This document shows, in pieces, positions 1 through 14,788 of a stretch of 64,000 nt of DNA. The position numbers were made by a program, and so were the translations under genes. Position 1 is the stretch's first letter. Every line of letters starts with the position of its first letter. A model generated the notes under the pieces. The model did no database searches. It was not told the DNA's origin and saw only the letters and a list, made by a program, of their open reading frames with translations. The DNA comes from Halopelagius longus (GTDB lineage: Archaea; Halobacteriota; Halobacteria; Halobacteriales; Haloferacaceae): assembly GCF_900100875.1 (NCBI RefSeq), contig NZ_FNKQ01000005.1, forward strand, positions 186,001 through 250,000. Direction: 5' to 3'.

Positions 1-890
1 AGCTCCGCGCGGAGGGTGCCGTCCATCCACGCGGCGGTGGGGATGGAGGCGAGCGTTCCCTCGGAGAACGCGGTGAACCACCCGCCGGACCACATCTCGA
101 TGCGCTTCGTGATTCCGGCGTCGTGCATGTCCTTGATGAGCTGGGCGGCGCGGACGCTCTCTTCGCTGTTGATGCTCACTGCGCCGTCCTCGGTGAACGG
201 TTGCCCGCCGAGTTGACGGAACAGCATCCGCCACATCTGCGGCACCGCCTGCGTCGGGATGTTCACCATCGCCACGTCGTCGGGGAGTTGCTTTCCGGCC
301 TCGATGAAGTCGTCCCACGTCTCGATCGACTTCGGGTCGATGCCGGCCTCCTCGTAACGGTCCCGCTTGTAGAACACGCCGGTCGGGCCGATGTCCCACG
401 GGAGCGCGTAATCCTTCCCGTCGACGCTGACCGTCTGCCACTTTCCCTCCACGATGTCCTCGCGGACGCCCGCCTCGTCGATGCGGTCGGTGAGGTCCAT
501 CAGGCCGTTCTTGCTCCCGTAGGCCGTCACGTCGTAGTTCTGAATGGACGAGAAGTCGGGCGCTCCCTTTCCGCTCGTAATCGCGGTCTGGAACCGCTGT
601 TCCCACGTGGTGCCGCCCATCTCCTCGACCGAAACGTCGGCGTCTTTCTCCTCGTTGTAGGATTCGGCGGCGGAGGCGAGCGCTCTAGCGGCGATGTTCC
701 AGGCCCACCCGTTAGCCGAGGACGCCATCGACGCCGTGGACTCCCCGCCGGTTCCGGTGTTCGATCCGCCGTTACCTCCGCCGTCGCTTCCGCCGGTGCT
801 GACGCAGCCAGCCACTCCAGCGGCACCCGCTATTCCGAGCGCGTGCACGAACTGTCGACGGCGTACACTAGGGTCTGCAGAGTCTTTCAT
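1..890 (-). CDS. ABC sugar-binding lipoprotein, C-terminus cut by window edge
   Basis: This is an extracellular solute-binding protein of family 1 that would deliver a sugar to an ABC permease. The start codon is at 888-890. The first residues carry a twin-arginine motif (RRRQF) and a lipobox (GVAGC), followed by a Gly/Ser/Thr linker typical of haloarchaeal lipoproteins. The mature part has the usual features of the family (a GTTWEQRFQ-like segment, then a DYALPWDIGPTGVFY segment matching the YALP motif of sugar binders). The reading frame stays open to base 1, so the C-terminus and probably the permease genes lie outside the window. It is divergent from the beta-galactosidase gene, so a galactoside or related oligosaccharide is the likely ligand; that is inference. 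Confidence 0.9.
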   Translation of the reverse strand, partial: MKDSADPSVRRRQFVHALGIAGAAGVAGCVSTGGSDGGGNGGSNTGTGGESTASMASSANGWAWNIAARALASAAESYNEEKDADVSVEEMGGTTWEQRFQTAITSGKGAPDFSSIQNYDVTAYGSKNGLMDLTDRIDEAGVREDIVEGKWQTVSVDGKDYALPWDIGPTGVFYKRDRYEEAGIDPKSIETWDDFIEAGKQLPDDVAMVNIPTQAVPQMWRMLFRQLGGQPFTEDGAVSINSEESVRAAQLIKDMHDAGITKRIEMWSGGWFTAFSEGTLASIPTAAWMDGTLRAE

Positions 891-929
891 GGTTAACCCA
901 TCGAGACCATCTATGTGAAAATGCATTAA

Positions 930-4208
<3,279 letters not shown>

Positions 4209-4262
4209 GGCCCGTCCGCGGCGCACCGCGATGGAAACGCTTCGACGCTACTTTTCGGCGCG

Positions 4263-5072
4263 TCACTCCACCTGCGACCGGTAGTCGCGGTAGATTTCGT
4301 CCTGCATGACGGCCGTCCGGCCGCCGTCGACGAGGATGCTCTCGCCGGTGACGAACGAGGCGTCCTCGCTGGCGAGGAACGCGGCCATCCCCGCGACGTC
4401 GGCGGGCGTCCCGAGGCGGCCGACGGGATGTATCTCTTCGGTGTACTCGTACCGGTCGCCGAGTTCCTCCTGCGTTCGCGCTATCTCTATCCACCCCGGG
4501 TTGATGGTGTTGACCGTGATGCCGCGGGGGCCGAGTTCCAACGCGAGCGCTCGGGTCATCCCGTTGATACCGGCCTTGACCGCGTTGTAGGGGAACAGTC
4601 CCGGCATCGTGAGGTAGGCGTGGTTCGAGGACATGTTGACGATGCGCCCGCCCTCCGGCATCCGTTCGGCCGCGTGTTTCGAACAGAGCCAAAACGAGCG
4701 GAAGTCCGTCTCGACGACGAACTCCCAGTCGTCCATCGTCGCGTCCTCCGCCGTCGTCTCCGTCTGGACGCCCGCGTTGTTCACGAGGACGTCTATCCGG
4801 CCGTACTCCTCGACGGCGTGGTCGATCAACGCCTCTATCTCGGCGGGGTCGCGCATGTCCGCCGGGACGAACGTGGCCTCGCCCCCCTCGGCGCGGATGG
4901 AGTCGGCCACCGCCTCGCCGGCGTCCCGCGACCGGCCGTTGACGACGACGGACGCCCCCTCCGCCGCGAATCGGCGGGCGACTCCCTCGCCGATGCCGCG
5001 CGTCGACCCGGTGACCAGAACCACTCGCTCCTCGTGTCTACCTTCGACCGCGTTCGCAGTCGGTGCTGTCAT
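4263..5072 (-). CDS. SDR-family sugar dehydrogenase, possible galactose dehydrogenase
   Basis: A classical short-chain dehydrogenase/reductase of 269 residues. The cofactor motif TGSTRGIG is at residues 21-28, NNAG at 98-101, and the catalytic Ser148/149, Tyr162 and Lys166 (YNAVK) are all present. The C-terminus keeps the usual SDR VTGESILVDGG signature. The gene follows the galactonate dehydratase gene on the same strand with a 66-bp gap, so they are probably co-transcribed. Together with beta-galactosidase this suggests oxidation of D-galactose to galactonolactone, the first step of the De Ley-Doudoroff route. The family is very broad, and another sugar or polyol is possible. Confidence 0.85.
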   Translation of the reverse strand: MTAPTANAVEGRHEERVVLVTGSTRGIGEGVARRFAAEGASVVVNGRSRDAGEAVADSIRAEGGEATFVPADMRDPAEIEALIDHAVEEYGRIDVLVNNAGVQTETTAEDATMDDWEFVVETDFRSFWLCSKHAAERMPEGGRIVNMSSNHAYLTMPGLFPYNAVKAGINGMTRALALELGPRGITVNTINPGWIEIARTQEELGDRYEYTEEIHPVGRLGTPADVAGMAAFLASEDASFVTGESILVDGGRTAVMQDEIYRDYRSQVE

Positions 5073-5138
5073 GCGTGTTCACACGGTACGAGGGGGGTCG
5101 TAAATAGATTCCGAGCGGGCGAAACCGAGCGCCGGGCG

Positions 5139-6293
5139 CTACCACTCGGTGATGCTGCCGTCCTCGTGCCGCCAGATGGGGTTGTGCCAGTTGACGGTCT
5201 TCTCGGCCTGTTCGCGGACGTACGCCTCGTTTATCTCGATGCCGAGGCCCGGCGCGTCGGGGACCGACACGTAGCCGTTGTCGTACTCGAAGACGGTCGG
5301 GTCTTCGAGGTAATCGAGCACGTCCGAGGTTTCGTTGTAGTGGATGTTGAGGCTCTGCTCTTGGATGAGTGCGTTCGGCGTGCAGGCGTCCACCTGCACG
5401 CACGACGCGAGGGCGATGGGTCCGAGCGGACAGTGCGGCGCGAGCGCAACGTCGTACGCCTCGGCCATGCTCGCTATCTTCTTCACCTCGGTGATGCCGC
5501 CGGCGTGCGAGAGGTCCGGTTGAATCACGTCGACGGACCCGTCCTCGAACACCTCCTTGAAGTCCCACCGGGAGTACATCCGCTCGCCGGTGGCGATGGG
5601 AATCGTGGTGTGGGCCGCGATGTCCGGAAGCGCGTCGTTGTGTTCCGGGAGGACCGGTTCCTCGATGAACATGGGGTCGTACGGTTCGAGAGCCTTCGCG
5701 AGGCGCTTGGCCATCGGCTTCGTCACTCGGCCGTGGAAGTCGACGCCGATGTCGACGCCGTCGCCGACGGCCTCCCGGACCTTCCGGAGTCGGTCCACCG
5801 CGTCCTCGACGGTCGCCGGGTTGTCGACGCGTTCCAGTTCCTCGGTGGCGTTCATCTTCAGCGCCGAGAAGCCCGCTTCGACCTTCTGTTGGGCCTCGTC
5901 GGCCACCTCGGACGGTCGGTCGCCGCCGATCCACTGGTAGACCCGGATGCTGTCGCGCGCCGCGCCGCCGAGGAGTTCGTACACCGGCGCGCCGAGACTC
6001 TTTCCTTTGATGTCCCAGAGCGCTTGGTCGATACCGGCGATGGCCGACATGAGGACGGGGCCGCCGCGGTAGAAGCCGCCGCGGTACATCGTCTGCCAGT
6101 GGTCCTCGATCGGGTTCACCGGTTCGCCGAGGAGGTAGTTGTCCATCAACTCCTCGACGGCGGCCCGGACCGTGTGCGACCGGCCCTCGACGACCGGTTC
6201 GCCCCACCCGACGGTTCCGTCGGCCGTCTCGACCCGTAGGAACAGCCACCGGGGAGGCACCTCGAAGAGTTCGTAATCGACGATTTGGTTCAT
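5139..6293 (-). CDS. dgoD: D-galactonate dehydratase (enolase superfamily)
   Basis: It resembles E. coli DgoD along its whole length and dehydrates D-galactonate to 2-keto-3-deoxygalactonate. Key residues are in place: metal ligands D185, E211 and E237, and catalytic H187 (VDFHGR) and H287 (APHCPLGP). The segments GGFYRGGPV, SAIAGIDQALWDIKGK and WRHEDGSITEW are hallmarks of this subgroup. I placed the start at 6293 because the DgoD N-terminus aligns from that methionine; the frame stays open to an ATG at 6335, which would add 14 residues with no counterpart in the family. The gene is the first of a likely two-gene operon with the SDR gene and is divergent from an IclR regulator. Confidence 0.93.
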   Translation of the reverse strand: MNQIVDYELFEVPPRWLFLRVETADGTVGWGEPVVEGRSHTVRAAVEELMDNYLLGEPVNPIEDHWQTMYRGGFYRGGPVLMSAIAGIDQALWDIKGKSLGAPVYELLGGAARDSIRVYQWIGGDRPSEVADEAQQKVEAGFSALKMNATEELERVDNPATVEDAVDRLRKVREAVGDGVDIGVDFHGRVTKPMAKRLAKALEPYDPMFIEEPVLPEHNDALPDIAAHTTIPIATGERMYSRWDFKEVFEDGSVDVIQPDLSHAGGITEVKKIASMAEAYDVALAPHCPLGPIALASCVQVDACTPNALIQEQSLNIHYNETSDVLDYLEDPTVFEYDNGYVSVPDAPGLGIEINEAYVREQAEKTVNWHNPIWRHEDGSITEW

Positions 6294-6454
6294 CGTTGCG
6301 TCATCTCGGCTCGTAGATTGTGTGTCCGATTTCATAGTTGTTCCGCAGGTTCGCCGTCGTGCGAGGACCGCCGAGGCGTCCGCACGTACCGGTGTCTCGC
6401 CGTCGGACGGTCGGTTTCCGTCGCCGAGGCTCTCGGCCCTAGCGAACCGAAACC

Positions 6455-6470
6455 GCGTACTGTAGTACGC
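6455..6470. promoter_or_regulatory. 16-bp inverted repeat, candidate operator
   Basis: GCGTACT-GT-AGTACGC is a perfect 7-bp inverted repeat with a 2-bp centre, in the space between dgoD and the IclR-family gene. Confidence 0.45.
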
Positions 6471-6565
6471 CTATCACCGGGGTAACATCTTTATCGATAA
6501 TGTATAAAACTTCTCGTGGCAGCAATCGAGCGGCGGCGACGGGCGTTCACCGACGGAGAACGCTT

Positions 6566-6581
6566 CGGCGGAATTCCGCCG
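6566..6581. promoter_or_regulatory. 16-bp perfect palindrome, candidate operator
   Basis: CGGCGGAATTCCGCCG is self-complementary over all 16 bases. It lies 115 bp before the iclR start in the divergent control region. Confidence 0.4.
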
Positions 6582-6696
6582 CCGGTGGGTCGTTTCGCTC
6601 GGGCGGGCGGGGCGGATACCGCTCTCGATGACGCTCGACGCCCCCGGTTGTTTACCGATAGCGAACATTTTTCCGTGCCTGCTGTCACGTACCCGT

Positions 6697-7455
6697 ATGG
6701 CCGACGAACAGATCCGAATCAAGTCGATCGCCACCTGCTTTCGGATCGTAGAGCAGATTCAGGCGGACGGGAGCGCGGGCATCAGCGAACTCGCACGGGA
6801 GGTCGGCCTCTCGAAGAGCGCCGTCTACAAGCACGTCCAGACCCTCTGTCGACTCGGGTATCTCGTTCGAGAGGGCGACGAGTACCACCTGAGCCTCAAG
6901 TTTCTCATGCTGGGGACGGAGGCCCGGAAACGGCTCCCACTCACCGTCGCAGAGAGAGTCGTGACCGAACTCGCGGAGACGACGGGCCACACCACGAACT
7001 TCATCGCGCGCGAGAACGACCGCGGTATCTACGCGCTTCGGGTCGAACCGGAGGGGATGACTTCGAAGGCACAGTTAGAGGGGAAGGAAGCCCCCCTCCA
7101 CGCGACCGCCGGGGGGAAGTCGATATTCGCCTACCTCGACGAGGACGAACGCGACGAGATAATCGAGCGAACGGGGTTAGAGGCGTTCACGGACAAGACC
7201 ATAACGGACCGGGCGGTCCTCGACGAGGAACTGCAGTCGGTACGCGACAAGCGGGTCGCGTTCGACCGCGAGGAGTTCATCGACGGCGTACAGTGCGTGG
7301 CGTCGCCGGTTCTCGCCAGCGACCACTCCCCCATCGGGTCGGTGAGCGTCACGGGCAACATCCAGATCATGTCCGGAAAGCGGTTGGAGGAGGAGGTGGT
7401 CGGACTCGTGGTCTCTGCCGCCAAGACCATCGAGAAGGAAGTCCGCACCACCTAA
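6697..7455 (+). CDS. IclR-family transcriptional regulator
   Basis: A 252-residue regulator with an N-terminal winged helix (residues about 8-65, with the recognition helix near LSKSAVYKHVQTL) and a C-terminal IclR effector-binding domain (HATAGGKSIFAYL, then VASPVLASDHSPIGSVSVTGN). The domain order and length are normal for the family. I chose the ATG at 6697 because the conserved N-terminus (IKSIATCFRIVEQ) begins right after it; the open frame continues 69 bp upstream without family similarity. Its divergent placement beside dgoD suggests that it controls the galactonate/galactose genes, with a sugar acid or its keto-deoxy derivative as effector; that is inference. Confidence 0.92.
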   Translation: MADEQIRIKSIATCFRIVEQIQADGSAGISELAREVGLSKSAVYKHVQTLCRLGYLVREGDEYHLSLKFLMLGTEARKRLPLTVAERVVTELAETTGHTTNFIARENDRGIYALRVEPEGMTSKAQLEGKEAPLHATAGGKSIFAYLDEDERDEIIERTGLEAFTDKTITDRAVLDEELQSVRDKRVAFDREEFIDGVQCVASPVLASDHSPIGSVSVTGNIQIMSGKRLEEEVVGLVVSAAKTIEKEVRTT

Positions 7456-8125
7456 TCGTTCGCCGATGGCGAACGGGGGTCGGGCCGCCCCCAGATGTAC
7501 GCTGCGTTCGTGGTGCTTGGTGTCAATCTACACGTTCACGCCTCCCCGGCGGGTGGTAGAGAGACGGCTACCGTCCCCTATCGTTCACTAATAGTTAACG
7601 AGGCGGCGGACCCCGGTCGAATCGGAACCGAGCGTCACCGTTCTCCATTACGCTCCTACATCTGTAACGCTACGCGTATGGGCCGTTCGCTGGGACGTGG
7701 CGTCGGAGCGTCCTTCAGCGGCAGAGAGGTAATCTTGTACTATTTGTCCACGATAGCGGAACCCTTATGATAGATTTCCGCATACATATTCCGTGGCCGA
7801 GAGACCGAGAACTATACCGTGAGGCGTCGGTTAGACGCATCTTCCAGAGTCCGAGGCAATTTCTTCCGCAATCCCGCCGAGAAATGAGATACGGAGTCGT
7901 CAACTAGACGGCCGTAGCGGCCTCTTCACCGGTGAATTCGCCGTCCTTACACTAGGCCATCGTTCCTTCGTTTTCTGCGTCGAGTGAGTCGTGTATAGAA
8001 ATTTTGTATTCGGACAATACCATCTGGGTCGGCGACGTGGGCGAATCGGAGAATTTCAGCGCCGCGGAATGTGTCACGATAGTACGAGATGGAAGTTAAG
8101 CGCGTCGAGCCGAAACTACCCGAGG
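7456..8125. other. 670-bp intergenic region, no gene supported
   Basis: This gap has lower GC than its surroundings and only short open frames that lack haloarchaeal amino-acid bias. It presumably carries the terminator of iclR and the promoter of the aldehyde dehydrogenase operon. Possible TATA-like stretches occur around 7736-7748 and 7993-8010, but neither sits at the leaderless distance from the gene start. Confidence 0.4.
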
Positions 8126-9487
8126 ATGGAAGCCGTCAATCCCGCGACCGGCGAGGAGGTAGAGACGTACGAGACGCAGACGGAGGAGGACGTAGACGAC
8201 GCCCTCGACAGGGCGACGGACGCGTTCGACGAGTGGCGAGCGCGTCCGCTCCGCGAACGCGAGGAGTTGCTGGAGGCGGCGGGCGACGTGCTTCGGGAGA
8301 ACAAGCGCGAGTACGCCGAAACGATGACCCGCGAGATGGGCAAGCCCATCACCCAAGCGGTGTCGGAAGTCGAGAAGTGCGCGTGGGCGTGCGACCACTA
8401 CGCGGAACACGCCAGCGCGTACCTCCAACCCGAGCACCACCCGAGTCCCTCGGGATCGACGGTCAAGACCGTCTACGAGCCCATCGGACCGGTGCTCGCG
8501 GTCATGCCGTGGAACTTCCCCTTCTGGCAGGTGTTCCGGTTCGCCGCGCCGTACGTGACGGCGGGGAACGTCGGCCTGTTGAAGCACGCATCGAACGTGC
8601 CGGGGTGTGCGAAGGCCATCGAGGACGTGTTCCGCGAGGCGGGCTACCCCGAGGACGTCTTCCAGTCGCTTCTGATTCCCTCGGACCTCGTGGACGACAT
8701 CGTCGAAGACGACCGGGTCCGAGCCGCGACGCTCACGGGAAGCGGACCGGCGGGCCGCGCAGTCGCCGCCACCGCCGGGGAGAACCTCAAGAAGACCGTC
8801 CTCGAACTCGGCGGGAGCGACCCCTACGTCGTCTTGGACGACGCCGACCTCGACGCCGCCGTCGAAACCGGCGCGTGGGCGCGCAACCAGAACGGCGGCC
8901 AGTCCTGCATCGCCGCCAAGCGCTTCGTCGTCCACGAGGCCGTCTACGACGACTTCCTCGACCGGTTCGTCGAGGAGATAGACTCCTACGTCGTCGGCGA
9001 CCCGATGGACGAGGAGACGGACGTCGGCCCGCAGGCCAAACCGAGCCTGATGGACGAACTCCACGAACAGGTCGAAGAGAGCGTCGAAGCGGGCGCGAAC
9101 GTCGCCCTCGGCGGCGAACCGATGGACCGCGAAGGAGCGTTCTACCCGCCGACGGTCCTGACCGACGTGCCCGAAGGGTGCCCCGCCGACACCGAGGAGG
9201 TGTTCGGCCCGGTCGCGACCGTCTACGAGGTGTCCGACGAAGAGGAGGCCGTCGAGAAGGCCAACGACACCCAGTTCGGCCTCGGCGCGAGCGTCTGGAC
9301 CGAGGACCGCGAACGCGGAGAACGCCTCGCCCGGCAGATAAACGCCGGATGCGTCTACGTCAACCAGTTGGTGAAGTCCGACCCCCGCGTGCCGTTCGGC
9401 GGCGTCAAGGAGTCGGGCTACGGGCGCGAACTCTCCGAGGTCGGAATCAAGGAGTTCCTCAACGAGAAGACGGTGTGGGTCGAATGA
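8126..9487 (+). CDS. GabD-type aldehyde dehydrogenase (succinate-semialdehyde dehydrogenase-like)
   Basis: A 453-residue NAD(P)-dependent aldehyde dehydrogenase of the short GabD1 subgroup. It has the catalytic cysteine C261 ([10 protein letters not shown]), the general base E227 (LELGGSDP), PWNFPFWQ and the C-terminal [14 protein letters not shown]. The start at 8126 gives the normal N-terminus ([10 protein letters not shown]); the open frame begins further upstream but adds unrelated sequence. The stop overlaps the next start as ATGA, so the two genes are translationally coupled. Succinate semialdehyde is the family's usual substrate, but the neighbouring TPP enzyme suggests an aldehyde formed by decarboxylation of a 2-oxo acid. 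The exact substrate is not readable from sequence. Confidence 0.9.
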   Translation: MEAVNPATGEEVETYETQTEEDVDDALDRATDAFDEWRARPLREREELLEAAGDVLRENKREYAETMTREMGKPITQAVSEVEKCAWACDHYAEHASAYLQPEHHPSPSGSTVKTVYEPIGPVLAVMPWNFPFWQVFRFAAPYVTAGNVGLLKHASNVPGCAKAIEDVFREAGYPEDVFQSLLIPSDLVDDIVEDDRVRAATLTGSGPAGRAVAATAGENLKKTVLELGGSDPYVVLDDADLDAAVETGAWARNQNGGQSCIAAKRFVVHEAVYDDFLDRFVEEIDSYVVGDPMDEETDVGPQAKPSLMDELHEQVEESVEAGANVALGGEPMDREGAFYPPTVLTDVPEGCPADTEEVFGPVATVYEVSDEEEAVEKANDTQFGLGASVWTEDRERGERLARQINAGCVYVNQLVKSDPRVPFGGVKESGYGRELSEVGIKEFLNEKTVWVE

Positions 9488-11064
9488 AGGCATCCGACCT
9501 GTTCGTCGAGTGCCTCGAACGGGAGGGCGTCGAACACGTTTTCGGCATCCCCGGCGAGGAGACGGAGGACCTCCTGTTTTCGCTCCGCGACTCGGACGTG
9601 ACGTTCGTCCCGGTCCGGCACGAACAGGGGGCCGCGTTCATGGCCGACGTGCACGGCCGGTTGACGGGCGAGGCGGGCGTCTGCCTCTCGACGCTCGGCC
9701 CGGGCGCGACCAACCTGCTGACGGGCGTCGCCGACGCCCACCGCGACAAGAGTCCGCTGGTGGCCGTCACCGCCCAGGGCGGACTCGAACGACTCCACAA
9801 GGAGAGCCACCAAGCCCTCAACGTCGTCAGAATCTACGAGTCGGTGACGAAGTGGAACACCCAACTGGACGACCCGGGCATCATCCACGAGTCGGTCCGC
9901 AAGGCGTTCAAGGTCGCCGAGTACGAGAAGCCCGGCGCGACGCACCTCGAACTCCCCGAGGACGTGGCGGCCGAAGAGACGGACGCGCGTCCGCTTCCCG
10001 TCCGGGAGGACGTCCGCTTCGCCGCCCCCGACGCCGACACCCTCGACCGGGTGAAGGAGTTGCTCCGGGAGGCGGACCGACCGCTGATAATCGCCGGTAA
10101 CGGCGCGGTCCGGACGCACGCGGCGTCGCAACTCCGCGAACTGGTGCGCGTCACGGACCTCCCGGTCGCGTCGACGTACATGGGCAAAGGCGCGGTGTCG
10201 GACGCCGACGAGCACTCGCTGATGACGCTCGATTCGGGCGCGGACGGCGAGGCCGCAAGCGCCATCGAACAGTCGGACCTCGTGCTGACGGTGGGCTACG
10301 ACATCGCCGAGCACGACCCGGCGAAGTGGGGGCGGAGCGACACCCCCGTCGTCCACGTCGACACCGAACCCGCGGAGGTGTACGAGGCGTACAACCCCGC
10401 AGTGGAGGTTGTCGCGGACATCGGCCGAACGCTCGAAGAACTCGCCGAGTGGTGCGGGGCCGGCGAGTTGGGGTTCGACCCCGACTGGTACGCCGACCTG
10501 CGCGAACGCATCGTCGAGGACGTAACCGTCGAACCCGCGGAGTCGGCGCCGTTCACCGTTCGGGGGGTGCTCCCCCTCCTGCGGGAGGCGATGGACCCCG
10601 AGGACGTTCTCGTCTCGGACGTGGGGAGCCACAAGATGGCGATAGCGCAGAACTTCCCGACGTACGAGCCGAACACCTGCATCGTCTCGAACGGCCTCGC
10701 CTCGATGGGGATTTCGGTCCCCGGCGGCGTCGCCGCGGACCTCGCGACGGACGGAAACGTCGTCGCCGCGACGGGCGACGGCGGGTTCCTGATGAACGCC
10801 GCCGAGATAGAGACGGCGACCCGAATCGGCTGTGAGTTCACCATCGTCGTGTTCGTAGACGACGACTACGGCCTCATCTCCGAGAAGCAACGCGACCACA
10901 CCGGTGAATCGTTCGGAACCGGGTTAGGCAACCCCGACCTGGTTCCCTTCGCCGAGAGTTTCGGAATCGACGGCTACCGACCGCAGTCGCGGGCGGAACT
11001 CGAAGCGGCCATCGAGGAAGCAGTGGGCGGCGACATGTCGCTGATAGCGGTCGACGTGGAGTGA
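9484..11064 (+). CDS. TPP-dependent enzyme of the acetolactate synthase family
   Basis: A 526-residue thiamine-diphosphate enzyme with the three-domain ALS/pyruvate-oxidase layout: the N-terminal PYR domain carries the proton-relay glutamate E47 (RHEQGAAFMAD), a middle domain follows, and the C-terminal PP domain has the GDGGFLMN diphosphate motif. The usual WND of catabolic acetolactate synthases is replaced by VDDDYG, so the second metal-ligand position is Asp rather than Asn. There is no regulatory-subunit gene nearby, which argues against a biosynthetic AHAS. It overlaps the aldehyde dehydrogenase gene by 4 bp. It could be an acetolactate synthase or a 2-oxo acid decarboxylase feeding that enzyme. 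Confidence 0.87.
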   Translation: MKASDLFVECLEREGVEHVFGIPGEETEDLLFSLRDSDVTFVPVRHEQGAAFMADVHGRLTGEAGVCLSTLGPGATNLLTGVADAHRDKSPLVAVTAQGGLERLHKESHQALNVVRIYESVTKWNTQLDDPGIIHESVRKAFKVAEYEKPGATHLELPEDVAAEETDARPLPVREDVRFAAPDADTLDRVKELLREADRPLIIAGNGAVRTHAASQLRELVRVTDLPVASTYMGKGAVSDADEHSLMTLDSGADGEAASAIEQSDLVLTVGYDIAEHDPAKWGRSDTPVVHVDTEPAEVYEAYNPAVEVVADIGRTLEELAEWCGAGELGFDPDWYADLRERIVEDVTVEPAESAPFTVRGVLPLLREAMDPEDVLVSDVGSHKMAIAQNFPTYEPNTCIVSNGLASMGISVPGGVAADLATDGNVVAATGDGGFLMNAAEIETATRIGCEFTIVVFVDDDYGLISEKQRDHTGESFGTGLGNPDLVPFAESFGIDGYRPQSRAELEAAIEEAVGGDMSLIAVDVE

Positions 11065-11348
11065 CGGCGCGCTTCCGCGTCGGACTCGGACCCTCTCGGT
11101 TCGTCCGCTCAAACTGTCGCCCCGTTTTCGCTCGCTAATCAGCGACAGCCTCACACTTCGAAGGGAGGAGATGACCATCACGCGATACACCTGACTCAAC
11201 CGAGCTACCGCTAACGACGTATATTCGGCCGGCATCTCCGGATACAACGGAGATACCTCGCAACGCTCGGCGCCGCCGCCGTCGTCCCGCGCTACGCTCA
11301 CTGAGAACTAGGTTGGCATTTGCTAAAGATAATTTTAGGAGCCAAGAA

Positions 11349-11367
11349 CTCCACTTTCCGAGTGGAG
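11349..11367 (+). promoter_or_regulatory. Perfect 7-bp stem-loop upstream of katG
   Basis: CTCCACT and AGTGGAG flank a 5-base loop about 80 bp before the katG start. It could be a regulator site or an RNA hairpin in the leader; the sequence does not decide between them. Confidence 0.4.
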
Positions 11368-11433
11368 ACAAATAGAACTGTGAGCAAAAGAATTACCGTA
11401 GAGTTCATAAGGTATACTCGCACATTCCGAACT

Positions 11434-11438
11434 AGGAG
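11434..11438 (+). promoter_or_regulatory. Shine-Dalgarno site of katG
   Basis: AGGAG lies 9 bases before the ATG at 11448, so this mRNA has a leader, unlike the leaderless genes elsewhere in the window. Confidence 0.6.
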
Positions 11439-11444
11439 AGATAA

Positions 11445-13586
<2,142 letters not shown>

Positions 13587-13870
13587 TCTCGCCCGAGAAC
13601 CGTCCGTTTCGGACCGCGACCGTCCGTCGCGTCCGACACCTCGCGTAACTCCCGCGACGTTCTACGCGGCGTGCTTCCCGCCGACGGACGTTCATCGTCG
13701 ACCCTTACACCGTTACGAGCGTAACGAGACCGATCACTCGTGACCGGGCCGGTCACGGAGGAGCGGCGTACGCACTGACGGCGCTCGTACCGATTCTCGC
13801 GGCGTTCTGAGTGTGGGCTGTTAACGCGATGACCAGTAAACCTTTCAGTTGAGAGTCAAAAATACGTGAT

Positions 13871-14686
13871 ATGGCAGTCGGAAAAGCCCTCCAAAGCGTG
13901 CCGACGGCGTTGGCGCGCAACCCCCTCATCGTCGCACTGTTCGCCGTGTTCGGCCTCGTACAGTCCGTACAGGTGGTCACACAGCAACTGAGTCCGATAG
14001 TCGGACTGGCACTGTCCGCCCTCACGATCCTCCTGTACGTGCTGGGGATGCCGTTCGTCCAAGGCGGCCTCATCGCCATGGCCGACGAGTCCCTCCGCGG
14101 ACGCACGACGCTCGGGACGTTCCTCCGCGCGGGAAAGTCGAACTACCTGTCGCTGTTCGGCGCGACCCTCATCGTGTTCTTAGTGAACGCCCTCATCGGT
14201 ATCGCCGTCGTGGCGGCCGTCCTCACCGGGGCCGTCTCGCTCGCGGCAGTAGAGAGCGGGAGCGGACTGCTCGTCGCCGGGGCGGTCGCCCTCCTCGCGG
14301 CGGTTCTCTACCTCGCGTTCTCCTTCTTCGTCCAATTTTACGGCCAAGAGATAGTCCTAAACGATGCCAGCGCCGTCGCGGGCCTCAAGGGAAGCGCCTC
14401 GCTGGTGCGGAGAAACCTCCTGAGCGCGGCCGGCTACCTCGTCGTCTCGTTCGTCGGCGGCGGTGCGCTCGGAGCCGTAATCGGGGTCGCGTCGACTCTA
14501 CTCCTCCCGCAACCGAGCCTCCACGGGACACTGAACCAAGCGGCCGTTCCCGGTCTGGTCGGCTACATCGTCGTCACGGTTCTCGTGACCGCACTCCTCG
14601 GGAGCATCCTCCTCGTGTTCTCGGTGGCGTTCTACAGGGAGATTCACGGCGGTCGCTCCCGGACGTCGGAGGCGGCGGGCGTCTGA
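13871..14686 (+). CDS. Multi-pass membrane protein, DUF7847-like
   Basis: A 271-residue, very hydrophobic protein with about six membrane segments and almost no soluble domain. The N-terminal ALQSVPTALARNPLIVALFAVFGL pattern and a central QFYGQEIVLNDASAVAGLKGS segment resemble a haloarchaeal family of unknown function. The segment order recalls membrane proteins annotated as DUF7847, but this is recalled rather than checked. It is apparently alone; the next gene starts about 100 bp downstream. Confidence 0.75.
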   Translation: MAVGKALQSVPTALARNPLIVALFAVFGLVQSVQVVTQQLSPIVGLALSALTILLYVLGMPFVQGGLIAMADESLRGRTTLGTFLRAGKSNYLSLFGATLIVFLVNALIGIAVVAAVLTGAVSLAAVESGSGLLVAGAVALLAAVLYLAFSFFVQFYGQEIVLNDASAVAGLKGSASLVRRNLLSAAGYLVVSFVGGGALGAVIGVASTLLLPQPSLHGTLNQAAVPGLVGYIVVTVLVTALLGSILLVFSVAFYREIHGGRSRTSEAAGV

Positions 14687-14788
14687 AGGCTACTCCGTCG
14701 GCCGTCTCCGGTCACGGAGTTAGCGGCCCCATTACCGCGTTATAAACATCGTAACGGCGTTCTACTCGGTGACGCTCACCGCCTCGAA

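Larger units (their letters stand above)
6294..6696. promoter_or_regulatory. Divergent control region between dgoD and iclR
   Basis: This 403-bp gap contains no convincing gene. It holds three perfect inverted repeats: 6455-6470, 6491-6500 and 6566-6581. The middle one lies beside an A/T-rich stretch (tgtataaaac, 6501-6510) that could serve as a TATA element. IclR-family regulators bind palindromes, so the outer two repeats are candidate operators for the adjacent regulator; that is inference. Confidence 0.5.

Noticed and set aside
4428-6239. A 603-codon open frame antisense to the SDR and galactonate dehydratase genes
   Set aside because: It crosses two clear enzyme genes and has basic, repetitive composition.
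7495-7770. A 91-codon open frame after the first iclR gene
   Set aside because: No acidic bias, low-complexity ends and no similarity to any family I know.
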